A stretch of 7,345 nt of DNA from DASROJ01 sp035646975 (GTDB taxonomy: Bacteria; Acidobacteriota; Polarisedimenticolia; JACPZX01; DASXTC01): the NCBI GenBank assembly GCA_035646975.1, contig DASROJ010000164.1, forward strand, positions 1 to 7,345, given 5' to 3'. The position numbers were made by a program, and so were the translations under genes. The notes beneath the pieces are model-generated. The model did not search any database and had not been told where the DNA came from. It worked only from the letters and a program-made list of their open reading frames with translations. The first letter of the stretch is position 1. Each line of letters opens with the position of its first letter. This document shows, in pieces, positions 1 through 6,162 of this stretch.

Positions 1-2
1 CG

Positions 3-605
3 ATGATCCTGAACAAGGAGATGGGATCGTTTTTCTTTCTGGGAGTCATCGTGACCACCCTGCCCCTGCCCCCCGACGAGCCGGCCCTGGACCAGTGCGG
101 TGCCTGCATGCTCTGCATCGAGGCATGCCCCACCCAGGCCATCGTGGAGCCGCGACTGGTCGACAGCCGCCGCTGTCTTTCCTACCAGACCATCGAGCTG
201 CGCGGCGAGCTGCCGGAGGAACATCGCGTCGATCTCGGCGACAGGGTATTCGGGTGCGACGACTGCCAGGAGGTCTGTCCGTGGAACCGGGGCGATGGCG
301 CGCCGGAGCCGGGTGAATCACGACACTTCCCTGCCCGGCCCGCCTCGACGACGCCTTCGTTGATCGATCTGCTGACGATGACACACCAGCAGTATCTGGA
401 GATCTTTCGTGGCTCGGCGGTCAAGCGGGCCACCTGGCCCGGTCTGCGCCGCAACGCGGCCGCGGCGCTGGGAAATGCCGCCTCCGATGGGGAAACGCTT
501 CGGTTGCTGCAACGGGTGGCGCAGGACCCGCAGGACGAACCGATCGTCCGCGACCAGGCGGCCTGGTCGGCGGATCGGATCAAGAGGCGTCTGGCCGGAT
601 CCTGA
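3..605 (+). CDS. queG: Epoxyqueuosine reductase QueG, C-terminal part (5' end outside window)
   Basis: QueG reduces epoxyqueuosine to queuosine in the tRNA wobble position, the last step of queuosine synthesis, using cobalamin and two [4Fe-4S] clusters in the cytoplasm. The visible 200 residues are the C-terminal part. A ferredoxin motif C32-x2-C35-x2-C38-x3-C42 is followed by the family signature RRCLSYQTIELRG (C58) and by FGCDDCQEVCPWN (C85, C88, C92), which complete the two-cluster set. After that comes the typical SAVKRATWPGLRRNAAAALGN segment and a HEAT-like helical tail (about 140-195). The first residues, MILNKEMGSFFFLG, match an internal QueG stretch, so the ATG at base 3 is not the true start and the cobalamin-binding N-terminal half lies off the window. 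The gene faces the ten-gene minus-strand run, with only 21 bases between the two stop codons and no obvious terminator hairpin there. Confidence 0.95.
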   Translation: MILNKEMGSFFFLGVIVTTLPLPPDEPALDQCGACMLCIEACPTQAIVEPRLVDSRRCLSYQTIELRGELPEEHRVDLGDRVFGCDDCQEVCPWNRGDGAPEPGESRHFPARPASTTPSLIDLLTMTHQQYLEIFRGSAVKRATWPGLRRNAAAALGNAASDGETLRLLQRVAQDPQDEPIVRDQAAWSADRIKRRLAGS

Positions 606-626
606 TCGGGACGACGCGATGGTCCG

Positions 627-1154
627 CTACCGGATTGCCGCCGCGCTGTCACGACCGGCGTGCCCGGTGCGATTTGTCAGCGCCTCCTGCAGCGACCGGA
701 TGAGCGATTCATTGCTCCGTATCGATCGCAGCGATCGCCAGCTGGCGAAAAGGTTCAACCCGAGCGCGGCCAGCGCCGCGGTGTGATGCGCCCAGAACGG
801 CAGCGTCCGGGTGTGGCTGCCACCGCCAAGGATGACGGCCGCCATCAGCGAGATGATCGCCAGCCCCAGCGGCAGTGCCAGCCCCCTGCGCAGCGTCTCC
901 GCGGTCTGGAGGTACGGCTCGCACCACCGACGGCCCGAGGCGGCTTCGCGCATGCTCACGCCGATCCCGGCGAAGTAGAACATCGTCATGGCGTGCGTGA
1001 AGGCGATCACCAGGGCCGAGAAGAACCCCCACGGGATGTGCCGGGCGATCGAAACGATTCCATGGGTGACCCCGTAGCCGAGCGCCACGTTGCCGAGCAT
1101 CAGCAGGACCGACAGCGCGTGGAACAGCCGAAGCGTTCGGCCCATCAATGTCAT
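627..1154 (-). CDS. Four-helix integral membrane protein of unknown function
   Basis: I do not recognise this 175-residue protein. It has four hydrophobic stretches at about 8-28, 43-65, 91-110 and 120-138, which predicts an inner-membrane protein, followed by a basic, Ser/Arg-rich soluble tail (about 139-175). Histidines lie in or near the helices: H12 in helix 1, H54 in helix 2 (FTHAMTMFYF) and the pair H123-H124 in helix 4 (FWAHHTAAL). That layout could in principle bind heme b or a metal, but no family signature proves it. The ATG overlaps the stop of the P-loop gene as ATGA, so it is probably translationally coupled. There is no good ribosome-binding site of its own, and a second Met at residue 4 is an alternative start. 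It is the last gene of the minus-strand run. Its function may relate to the respiratory or cofactor genes upstream, but that is inference. Confidence 0.8.
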   Translation of the reverse strand: MTLMGRTLRLFHALSVLLMLGNVALGYGVTHGIVSIARHIPWGFFSALVIAFTHAMTMFYFAGIGVSMREAASGRRWCEPYLQTAETLRRGLALPLGLAIISLMAAVILGGGSHTRTLPFWAHHTAALAALGLNLFASWRSLRSIRSNESLIRSLQEALTNRTGHAGRDSAAAIR

Positions 1155-1825
1155 GACGCGGCCCCCGCGCGGCGCCGATCGGGCGCCGCGAGCACCGCGG
1201 CCACCGCGTCATGCAGCGCGGGGCTGCTCCACGAAGCCAATGGCCGGCAGACATCCTCCACCAGGGGCGCACGACCGCCGCGCTGACGGGACACTTCATC
1301 GGCCAGCGCGGCAATCTCGCGCTCGGAAGAATCGTGACGGTTGATGATGACGAGGTTCGCGCTGCGGGCGAGCGGCCAGGCGTCGGCCTTCCAGCGAGCC
1401 CGCTCCACCTGCGCGCTCATCACCATGATCAGCAGGTCCGGGTCGAGAACCGGGACCATCGTGTTTCCTTCGGTGAGCAGGTCGTCCCGCTCCGAGAGAT
1501 GCTCGCGTCGGAGATGATCCCACGCGGCGGCCTGCGCTCCCGGCCTGGCCAGGCACCAGAGCACGGCGCGGGCTCCGGCGCCGGCCAGACGGCCCGTATC
1601 GGTGTCCTGCATCGCCAGGGTCGCAGGATCGGTCACCACGGTATAGAGCCCCTTCAGCTCATGACAGGCGCAGGCCTTCGCGGTGCGCGGACAGTTGACG
1701 CCATCCTTGAACACCGTGGTGAACTTGACTGCCGAGAGGCGGCCGGGAAATGCGCCGAGTATCGCCGAAAGCGTGAGTGTCTTTCCCGAACCGTTGCCGG
1801 GCGCCACCACCGAGAGGATCCTCAC
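1151..1825 (-). CDS. MobB-like SIMIBI-class P-loop NTPase with a Cys/His cluster
   Basis: This 224-residue protein opens with a Walker A motif, APGNGSGKT (residues 8-16), right after a short beta strand (RILSVV). It also has VKFTT at 33-37, a TDTGRLAGAGA segment (75-85), a TEGNTMVPVLDPDLLIMV-type stretch (118-135) that looks like the Walker B region, and VIINRHD (159-165), which resembles the guanine-specificity loop of SIMIBI GTPases such as MobB. The position directly after mobA, with a GTGA overlap, supports a role near molybdenum cofactor synthesis. It is not a standard MobB, so I give no symbol. It carries C45-x6-C52-x-C54-H55, a possible metal or iron-sulfur site not found in ordinary MobB. 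The start is GTG with GGAG eight bases upstream inside mobA. The P-loop class is secure, the substrate is unknown, and a metallochaperone-type role is an alternative. Confidence 0.8.
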   Translation of the reverse strand: MRILSVVAPGNGSGKTLTLSAILGAFPGRLSAVKFTTVFKDGVNCPRTAKACACHELKGLYTVVTDPATLAMQDTDTGRLAGAGARAVLWCLARPGAQAAAWDHLRREHLSERDDLLTEGNTMVPVLDPDLLIMVMSAQVERARWKADAWPLARSANLVIINRHDSSEREIAALADEVSRQRGGRAPLVEDVCRPLASWSSPALHDAVAAVLAAPDRRRAGAAS

Positions 1826-2487
1826 CCCTGCGTCTCCAGATCTTCGGGGCTGTTGATGTTGTGGAATGATTTCGCGGCGTCCTCGATCCCGGCGAACTCG
1901 TCTTCATGAAGATAATCCACCTCAACGCGCTGGAAGAAATCGAGCATCATCCGGACGCCTTCGCGCAACGCCTCGTCGGCCACCGGCAGGCAGGACCGCG
2001 GATAGACCGCGTGGAGCGGCTCGGGCCGTCCGGCCACCACCGGAACCAGCAGCCGTCCAGGCCGTACCCGACCCGCCATCAGGTCGAGCAGGCCACCCGA
2101 CAGCGACGGCATGTCGCATCCGCAGACGAACGCAAACGGTGTCTGCACGACGCTCAGCGCCGCCTCCAGGCCACCGAGCGGCCCGCACCCGGCGTGCCGG
2201 TCGGCCACCCGCCTGACATCCAGTCCCGCGTACCAGACCGCGGGGTCCCCGGCATGTTTGTCCACCTTGGCGACGTTGGCCGGATTCGAGACATGGGCGT
2301 CGCTGCCATCGGCCGCAGTGACCAGCAGGCAATCGGCGAACCGGCCATTGAAGACCTCGAGGATCCGGGCCAGCGTGGTCTGCGTGGAGCCAGGTCGTGC
2401 CGGCAGCATCGCCTTGTTGACGCCGCCCATGCGCCGCGCCCGGCCGCCGGCCAGAACCACGCCAGTGATTTGCGGGTAACGGATCAC
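1822..2487 (-). CDS. mobA: Molybdenum cofactor guanylyltransferase MobA
   Basis: MobA transfers GMP from GTP to Mo-molybdopterin, giving the guanine dinucleotide cofactor used by DMSO-reductase-family enzymes such as formate dehydrogenases and nitrate reductases. It is a cytoplasmic nucleotidyltransferase. The 221-residue product shows LAGGRARRMGGVNK (12-25, the GTP-binding loop of the family), GPLGG (102-106), GCDMP (123-127, metal-binding Asp), EPLHAVYP (156-163) and the typical tail FHNINSPEDL (208-217). It is somewhat longer than the E. coli enzyme, apparently from extra residues around 60-100. The reading frame stays open upstream to base 2997, but those extra residues are an antisense-like shadow of the Rieske gene. 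The MobA fold begins at the GTG at 2487, which overlaps the Rieske stop as GTGA. There is no clear ribosome-binding site, so reinitiation after the Rieske gene is likely. CobY- or IspD-like relatives are less likely given the tail. Confidence 0.92.
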   Translation of the reverse strand: MIRYPQITGVVLAGGRARRMGGVNKAMLPARPGSTQTTLARILEVFNGRFADCLLVTAADGSDAHVSNPANVAKVDKHAGDPAVWYAGLDVRRVADRHAGCGPLGGLEAALSVVQTPFAFVCGCDMPSLSGGLLDLMAGRVRPGRLLVPVVAGRPEPLHAVYPRSCLPVADEALREGVRMMLDFFQRVEVDYLHEDEFAGIEDAAKSFHNINSPEDLETQG

Positions 2488-2858
2488 GAGCGGAAAACGG
2501 GAGTCGGGATGTCGTCGGGGTCTTCGCCGGCTTCGGCTTCGGGCCGCGGGTTCTCCGTATCGGACACCAGGATCTCCCCTCCTTCCACCTTCACGGGAAA
2601 GGTTCGGACACAGCCCCAATCCTTGTCGTGACACGCTCCCGTGGTGATCTCGTATTTCCACCCGTGCCACGAGCAGGTCAGCGTGGTGCCGACGACCCGG
2701 CCGGTCGACAGCGGCGCCTTCATGTGGCGGCAGGCGTCCTCGATGGCATAGAAAAGCCCGTCGACGTTGAACACCGCGATCCGGCGGATTCCCACGCGGA
2801 GGCTGCGCGATTGTCCGGGCTTCAGATCCTCCACACGCGCCACCCGGGTGAAGCTCAA
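2484..2858 (-). CDS. Rieske-type [2Fe-2S] ferredoxin
   Basis: This is a small soluble Rieske protein of 124 residues, probably an electron carrier or a NirD-like redox subunit. The cluster motif is C43-R-H45, then 16 residues, then C62-S-W-H65-G-W (CRH and CSWHGW), giving two Cys and two His ligands. The domain runs from about 3 to 100 and ends in ILVSDTENP. An acidic, Pro-rich tail (104-124) follows. There is no signal peptide or membrane anchor, so it is cytoplasmic and not part of a bc1 complex. Two further cysteines, C76 and C83, lie beyond the motif. The start is a TTG overlapping the stop of the GAF gene (TTGA), supported by GAGGTG five bases upstream. Nearby genes do not reveal its partner. 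An oxygenase ferredoxin or a NirD role are both possible, but no oxygenase or nitrite reductase is visible here. Confidence 0.92.
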   Translation of the reverse strand: MSFTRVARVEDLKPGQSRSLRVGIRRIAVFNVDGLFYAIEDACRHMKAPLSTGRVVGTTLTCSWHGWKYEITTGACHDKDWGCVRTFPVKVEGGEILVSDTENPRPEAEAGEDPDDIPTPVFRS

Positions 2859-3334
2859 TGAGACACCTCGCTGCGGCCCGGCCCGGCGAGATGATCGGCC
2901 AGCAGCGCCGCGACCTGCTCCAGCTCCTCGCGGTCGGCCGCTCCGAAGGCGTCGGGCTTATGACTGTCGATATCGATCTCGCCGTACACCGACCCATCCT
3001 TGATGATCGGCACCACGATCTCCGAGCGGGTGGCCAGACTGCAGGAAAGATAGCGCGGGTCGGCCTGGACGTCGGGCACGATGAGCGTCTGTTTCTCCCG
3101 CGCGGCGGCCCCGCAGATTCCCATGCTCAGGGGAATGCGCGTATGCGGCGTGGGCGCGCCGATGAAGTGGGACAGCACCAGCGCTCCTTCCGTCTCAAGC
3201 AGGTAGACCCCGGTCCAGTCGTATCTGTCCGACCAGTCGTGCACCGCTTCCACCGCCACGCGCACCGCGTCGCTCCGATCGCGCGCCGAGGCCAGCGCCC
3301 GCTTCACCCTTGCCGCGAGCCGCTCCGCCGTCAC
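2855..3334 (-). CDS. GAF-domain protein related to free methionine-(R)-sulfoxide reductase
   Basis: The 159-residue protein is a single GAF domain (about 20-150) preceded by a short helix. The segments MGICGAAA (71-78), VPDVQADPRYLSC (86-98), SEIVVPI (104-110) and GEIDIDSH (118-125) match the fRMsr family, which reduces free methionine-(R)-sulfoxide through cysteine chemistry. In the well-studied yeast and E. coli enzymes three cysteines matter. Here C74 (GICG) and C98 (YLSC) are present, but the residue ten positions before C74, which is cysteine in those enzymes, is H64. The enzyme may therefore use a different resolving step, or the protein may be a GAF sensor. The start is GTG overlapping the ribA stop (GTGA), with a near-perfect GGAGGTGA four bases upstream inside the end of ribA. 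Family membership is well supported; catalytic activity is not. Confidence 0.85.
   Translation of the reverse strand: MTAERLAARVKRALASARDRSDAVRVAVEAVHDWSDRYDWTGVYLLETEGALVLSHFIGAPTPHTRIPLSMGICGAAAREKQTLIVPDVQADPRYLSCSLATRSEIVVPIIKDGSVYGEIDIDSHKPDAFGAADREELEQVAALLADHLAGPGRSEVSH
2864..2869 (-). promoter_or_regulatory. Ribosome-binding site that decides the TTG start of the Rieske gene
   Basis: GAGGTG on the minus strand lies five bases before the TTG at 2858. No ATG or GTG offers a better start in that frame, and the site supports the 4-base TTGA overlap with the GAF gene. Confidence 0.6.
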
Positions 3335-3945
3335 GAGGTCACCTCCACATCGGGATGCAGCAGATGCCCCATCTTCTCGGCCTTTGTCTCCAGATACCGG
3401 GCGTTGTGCTCGTCCGGCTCCGTGATGAGCGGGATGCGATCGTCCACGAGGATCCCTTCCTGCCGCAACCCGTCGATCTTGGCCAGGTTGTTGGTGATGA
3501 GGCGCACCGAAACGATGCCCAGCAGGCGTATCAGCCGCGCCGCGTCGTGATAATGGCGGCCGTCATCGGCGAACCCCAGCTCGCGGTTGGCCTCCACCGT
3601 GTCGCGCCCGAGCTCCTGCAGGTGGTAGGCCTTGATCTTGTTGAACAGACCGATTCCGCGGCCCTCCTGTCGAAGATAGATCAGTGCGCCAACGCCTGCC
3701 TGCTCGATCATCTCCAGCGATTGCTCGAGCTGCGCGCGGCAGTCGCACCGCCGCGAGCCCAGCACGTCGCCGGTCAGGCATTCCGAGTGAACGCGCACCG
3801 GCACGCCCGATCGGCCGCGCGCGTTTCCCTTCACCAGCGCCAGATGCTCCTCGGCGACGATCTCGGGTGAAAACGCGTAGACACGGAACTCTCCATACCG
3901 TGTCGGCAGGCTGGCCGTGGCGATCTCTGCGCGCTCCATGCTCAT
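3331..3945 (-). CDS. ribA: GTP cyclohydrolase II (stand-alone RibA)
   Basis: RibA opens GTP and releases formate and pyrophosphate to give the first riboflavin precursor, feeding FMN and FAD supply in the cytoplasm. The 204-residue length matches single-domain RibA; no RibB (DHBP synthase) domain is fused. Visible motifs are RVHSECLTGDVLGSRRCDC (51-69) with the zinc ligands C56, C67 and C69, then YLRQEGRGIGL (90-100), the KAYHLQELGRDTVEAN stretch (105-120) with the active-site Tyr Y107, R130 at the expected catalytic Arg position, and TNNLAKI (151-157). The ATG at 3945 overlaps the midA stop as ATGA. A second Met three codons later is possible. Its place after complex I genes makes sense because complex I needs FMN, but that link is inference. 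No FMN riboswitch is visible upstream, as the gene sits inside the run. Confidence 0.96.
   Translation of the reverse strand: MSMERAEIATASLPTRYGEFRVYAFSPEIVAEEHLALVKGNARGRSGVPVRVHSECLTGDVLGSRRCDCRAQLEQSLEMIEQAGVGALIYLRQEGRGIGLFNKIKAYHLQELGRDTVEANRELGFADDGRHYHDAARLIRLLGIVSVRLITNNLAKIDGLRQEGILVDDRIPLITEPDEHNARYLETKAEKMGHLLHPDVEVTS
3339..3346 (-). promoter_or_regulatory. Strong ribosome-binding site for the GAF gene inside the end of ribA
   Basis: GGAGGTGA on the minus strand, four bases before the GTG at 3334, is close to the ideal anti-16S complement. It is built into the last codons of ribA (Val-Glu-Val-Thr) and fixes the GTG start of the GAF gene. Confidence 0.65.
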
Positions 3946-5132
3946 CTGAAAGGATCCTTTGCTCCGGTGAACGACGACGCCTCCGCTCCGCGCGCCAGCA
4001 GCATGACCTTGAACACCTCCCCCATGCCGCCCGGCGCCATCAGCCCGTGCAGCGCCAGACGCTCCTGGACTCCGCGCACGCCGGTGTCGGGTTGCGCCGC
4101 GAGATCAGCGATCCGCTGCGCCAACCCCATCGCCACCAGGAACCTGAGCTGGCTGGTCAGCGGCGCCACATCGAACCCGGCGCCGCGCGCGCGACGCTCT
4201 ATCGTGGTGAAGTCGACGTGAGCCGTCATGTCCTGCTCCCCAACCCGCGTGTACGGGTCGTCGGAAGTCTGGTGCCTGTGATAGCACAGCAGCGTCCCGC
4301 GGTGTCTTGCCGGGTCATACAGCTCGGATGCCGGGTGGCCGTAATCCACCAGGATCGCCCCGCCGGTTCCGTCTTCACCGAAAACCCGGCCCAGACTGGC
4401 GACCCAGCCCAGCGCGCCGAGTTCGGGCTTGCCGCGCTGACCTTCCTCGAGCGTCACACCGAGGCCCGCCAGCTCGGCACGCTGGGCGGCGAGCCTGCCC
4501 GTGCTCGGCTCGAGCAGCAGCTCGCGAAACTCGTCTTCTTCGTAACCGACATGAACCTCTTTCAATTCCCCATCCCGGATTTCCACCGCGTGCACCGGCA
4601 GTGCGTCGAGGAACTCGTTGGCCACCACGCAGCCGGAAAAACCCCCGGGATGGGACCGCTCGATCAGCTCCGACCATGACGCCCAGCCGACACCCGCCAG
4701 CGATCCCGCCAGCCCCTCCTCCTCGATGGTACGCCGCTGGACCGCGCGCAGCGTCGGGCTGATCTCCACCAGCGTGACGACCGTGCGCCGCGCCAGATCG
4801 GGATGCTCATCGACCAGCCCCGCGATCAGGTCGCGTGCCAGACGACCGGTGCCGGGACCGCATTCGACCAGGTGAAACGGCGCTCGATCGTCGCGGGCGG
4901 TGCGCTGCGCCATCTCGGCCACCTGGCGCGCCAGTAGCCGCCCGAAGACCGGGTGCAGGTCCGCGCTGGTGTAGAAATCCCCGTCGGGGCCGGTGGTCAT
5001 CCCGGGGCGGCAGTAATAGCCCAGGGTCGGATGGTACAGCGCGGCTTCCATGAAATCCGCGAACGGTATCGGACCGCGTGTCCTGATCCGATCCTGGAGC
5101 CAGGCGCGCAGGGCCGGGTTGCCCCTGTCCAC
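3942..5132 (-). CDS. MidA/NDUFAF7-family SAM-dependent methyltransferase
   Basis: This 396-residue protein belongs to the MidA/NDUFAF7 (DUF185) class I methyltransferases. In mitochondria this family methylates an arginine of NDUFS2, the homologue of NuoD, and is needed for complex I assembly. Signature segments are FADFMEAALYHPTLGYY (24-40), GDFYTSADLHPVFG (51-64), the SAM-binding loop VECGPGTGRLARDL (89-102), the acidic strand end VEIS (122-125), NEFLDALPVH (172-181), ILVDYGH (260-266) and GEQDMTAHVDF (298-308). Length is normal for the family and there is no leader peptide, so it acts in the cytoplasm. The start is GTG at 5132, one base after the nuoB stop, with an AAAGG site just upstream. 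Sitting beside nuoB and nuoI, it is very likely a complex I assembly factor acting on NuoD; the substrate is inferred, not shown. The gene symbol is left blank as bacterial naming varies. Confidence 0.93.
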   Translation of the reverse strand: MDRGNPALRAWLQDRIRTRGPIPFADFMEAALYHPTLGYYCRPGMTTGPDGDFYTSADLHPVFGRLLARQVAEMAQRTARDDRAPFHLVECGPGTGRLARDLIAGLVDEHPDLARRTVVTLVEISPTLRAVQRRTIEEEGLAGSLAGVGWASWSELIERSHPGGFSGCVVANEFLDALPVHAVEIRDGELKEVHVGYEEDEFRELLLEPSTGRLAAQRAELAGLGVTLEEGQRGKPELGALGWVASLGRVFGEDGTGGAILVDYGHPASELYDPARHRGTLLCYHRHQTSDDPYTRVGEQDMTAHVDFTTIERRARGAGFDVAPLTSQLRFLVAMGLAQRIADLAAQPDTGVRGVQERLALHGLMAPGGMGEVFKVMLLARGAEASSFTGAKDPFR

Positions 5133-5133
5133 G

Positions 5134-5670
5134 TCAGCCTTTCTTTCCGCGCTGGAGTTTCTCCTGGATCAGGAGCAGCCCGTAGAGCAGCGCTTCGGGC
5201 CGGGGCGGGCAGCCGGAGATGTAGACATCCACCGGCACGATCTGGTCGACTCCCTGCACCGTGCTGTACGAGCGGAACATGCCGCCCGTGGAGGCGCACG
5301 CCCCCATGGCGATGACCCACTTGGGCTCGGGCATCTGGTCGTAGATCATCCGCAGGGCGGGGGCCATTTTCTTGCTCACGGTTCCGGCCACGATCATCAG
5401 GTCGGCCTGACGCGGCGAAAACGACAGACGCTCGGCGCCGAACCGCGCGATGTCGTACCGCGGGCCGGCCGTGGCCATCAGCTCGATGGCGCAGCAGGCG
5501 GTCCCGAGCGGCATCGGCCAGAGAGAGTTCCTGCGCGCCCAGTTGACGATGTCCTCGAGCCGTGTGACGAAAAGCCCTTCCTCGGAGGACTTCAGCGCCT
5601 CCTGGATTTTCTTTTCGGACTCGGGCGTCAACGGTGGCCCGATGACGCCGGCCGTGCGGGCGGGGCTCAT
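5134..5670 (-). CDS. nuoB: NADH-quinone oxidoreductase subunit B, second copy (NuoB)
   Basis: NuoB binds cluster N2, the last iron-sulfur centre before quinone in complex I, on the cytoplasmic face of the membrane arm. The 178-residue product has all four N2 ligands: C59-C60 (GTACCAIE), C125 (MGACAS) and C154 (SGCPPRPEALLYG). Conserved NWARRNSLWPM (43-53), RYDIARFGAE (71-80) and DLMIVAGTV (90-98) confirm the family. An upstream extension of the frame is only a shadow of nuoI. The ATG at 5670 overlaps the nuoI stop as ATGA; another ATG three codons earlier is possible. The N-terminal 40 residues are charged and unlike those of the other copy. Over the shared core it is about two thirds identical by eye to the first nuoB. 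The closest visible partner is nuoI; nuoC, nuoD and the membrane subunits are absent here. Confidence 0.95.
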   Translation of the reverse strand: MSPARTAGVIGPPLTPESEKKIQEALKSSEEGLFVTRLEDIVNWARRNSLWPMPLGTACCAIELMATAGPRYDIARFGAERLSFSPRQADLMIVAGTVSKKMAPALRMIYDQMPEPKWVIAMGACASTGGMFRSYSTVQGVDQIVPVDVYISGCPPRPEALLYGLLLIQEKLQRGKKG

Positions 5671-6158
5671 TTCTGCGCCCATTTCATGATCGGATCGGTG
5701 CGCACCCCGCCGATCTCGAGCAGCCTGGCCTTGTTGAAGATCAGGTCGGTGCGTTTCGCGCCGGCAACCTCGTAGGTGCCGGTCAGGAAGATCGCCTGCT
5801 CCGGGCAGACCTCTTCGCACATGCCGCAATAGATGCAGCGCAGCATGTTGATGTCGAACTCGGCGGGGAACTTCTCGACCTTGTTGCCCGGCATCTCCCC
5901 CGCCACGATCGTGATCGCCTTGGGCGGGCAGACGAACTGGCAGAGGTAGCAGGCCACGCATTTCACGCGCCCCTCCTGGTCCTTGACCAGCGCCGGCACG
6001 CCGCGGAACCCGTCGGGGAAAGTCCACCGCTGCTCGGGATACTGCATGGTGAACTTTCTCTTGAAGAGGTGCTTCAGGGTGATGCGCATGCCGCGGAAGA
6101 TCCCGGGCAGATAGAGCCGGTCCAGCAGGCTCAGCCGGCGATCGACGACGAGGCTCAT
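5667..6158 (-). CDS. nuoI: NADH-quinone oxidoreductase subunit I (NuoI)
   Basis: NuoI is the 8Fe ferredoxin-like subunit of complex I that carries clusters N6a and N6b and passes electrons to NuoB. The 163-residue product has two full motifs: C67-x2-C70-x2-C73-x3-C77 (KCVACYLCQFVCPP) and C108-x2-C111-x2-C114-x3-C118 (CIYCGMCEEVCPEQAI). The N-terminal helix region (GMRITLKHLFKRKFTMQYPE, 23-42) and RGVPAL before the first motif are typical. The start at 6158 lies four bases after the stop of the first nuoB. A longer open frame to 6272 is rejected because those residues overlap nuoB and do not match NuoI. It is sandwiched between the two nuoB genes, so one NuoI could pair with either. No other nuo gene is in the window; nuoA, C, D and the rest must be elsewhere or absent. 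Confidence 0.96.
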   Translation of the reverse strand: MSLVVDRRLSLLDRLYLPGIFRGMRITLKHLFKRKFTMQYPEQRWTFPDGFRGVPALVKDQEGRVKCVACYLCQFVCPPKAITIVAGEMPGNKVEKFPAEFDINMLRCIYCGMCEEVCPEQAIFLTGTYEVAGAKRTDLIFNKARLLEIGGVRTDPIMKWAQK

Positions 6159-6162
6159 CGGT

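Noticed and set aside
606..626. Bidirectional terminator between queG and the convergent membrane gene
   Set aside because: The 21-base gap and flanking bases show no convincing G+C-rich stem followed by a T run on either strand.
2488..2997. N-terminal extension of the mobA frame to 391 residues, suggesting a Rieske-MobA or GAF-MobA fusion
   Set aside because: The extra residues are Arg/Pro-rich and match nothing, while the Rieske protein is intact in another frame over the same bases. MobA begins cleanly at the GTG overlapping the Rieske stop.
3684..4679. 331-codon open frame on the plus strand antisense to midA and ribA
   Set aside because: Its product is Arg/Pro/Ala-rich low-information sequence typical of antisense frames in G+C-rich DNA, and it covers two well-supported genes.
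5134..5670. Second nuoB as a degenerate pseudogene copy
   Set aside because: All four cluster ligands and the conserved core are intact, and its start and stop fit tightly with neighbours.
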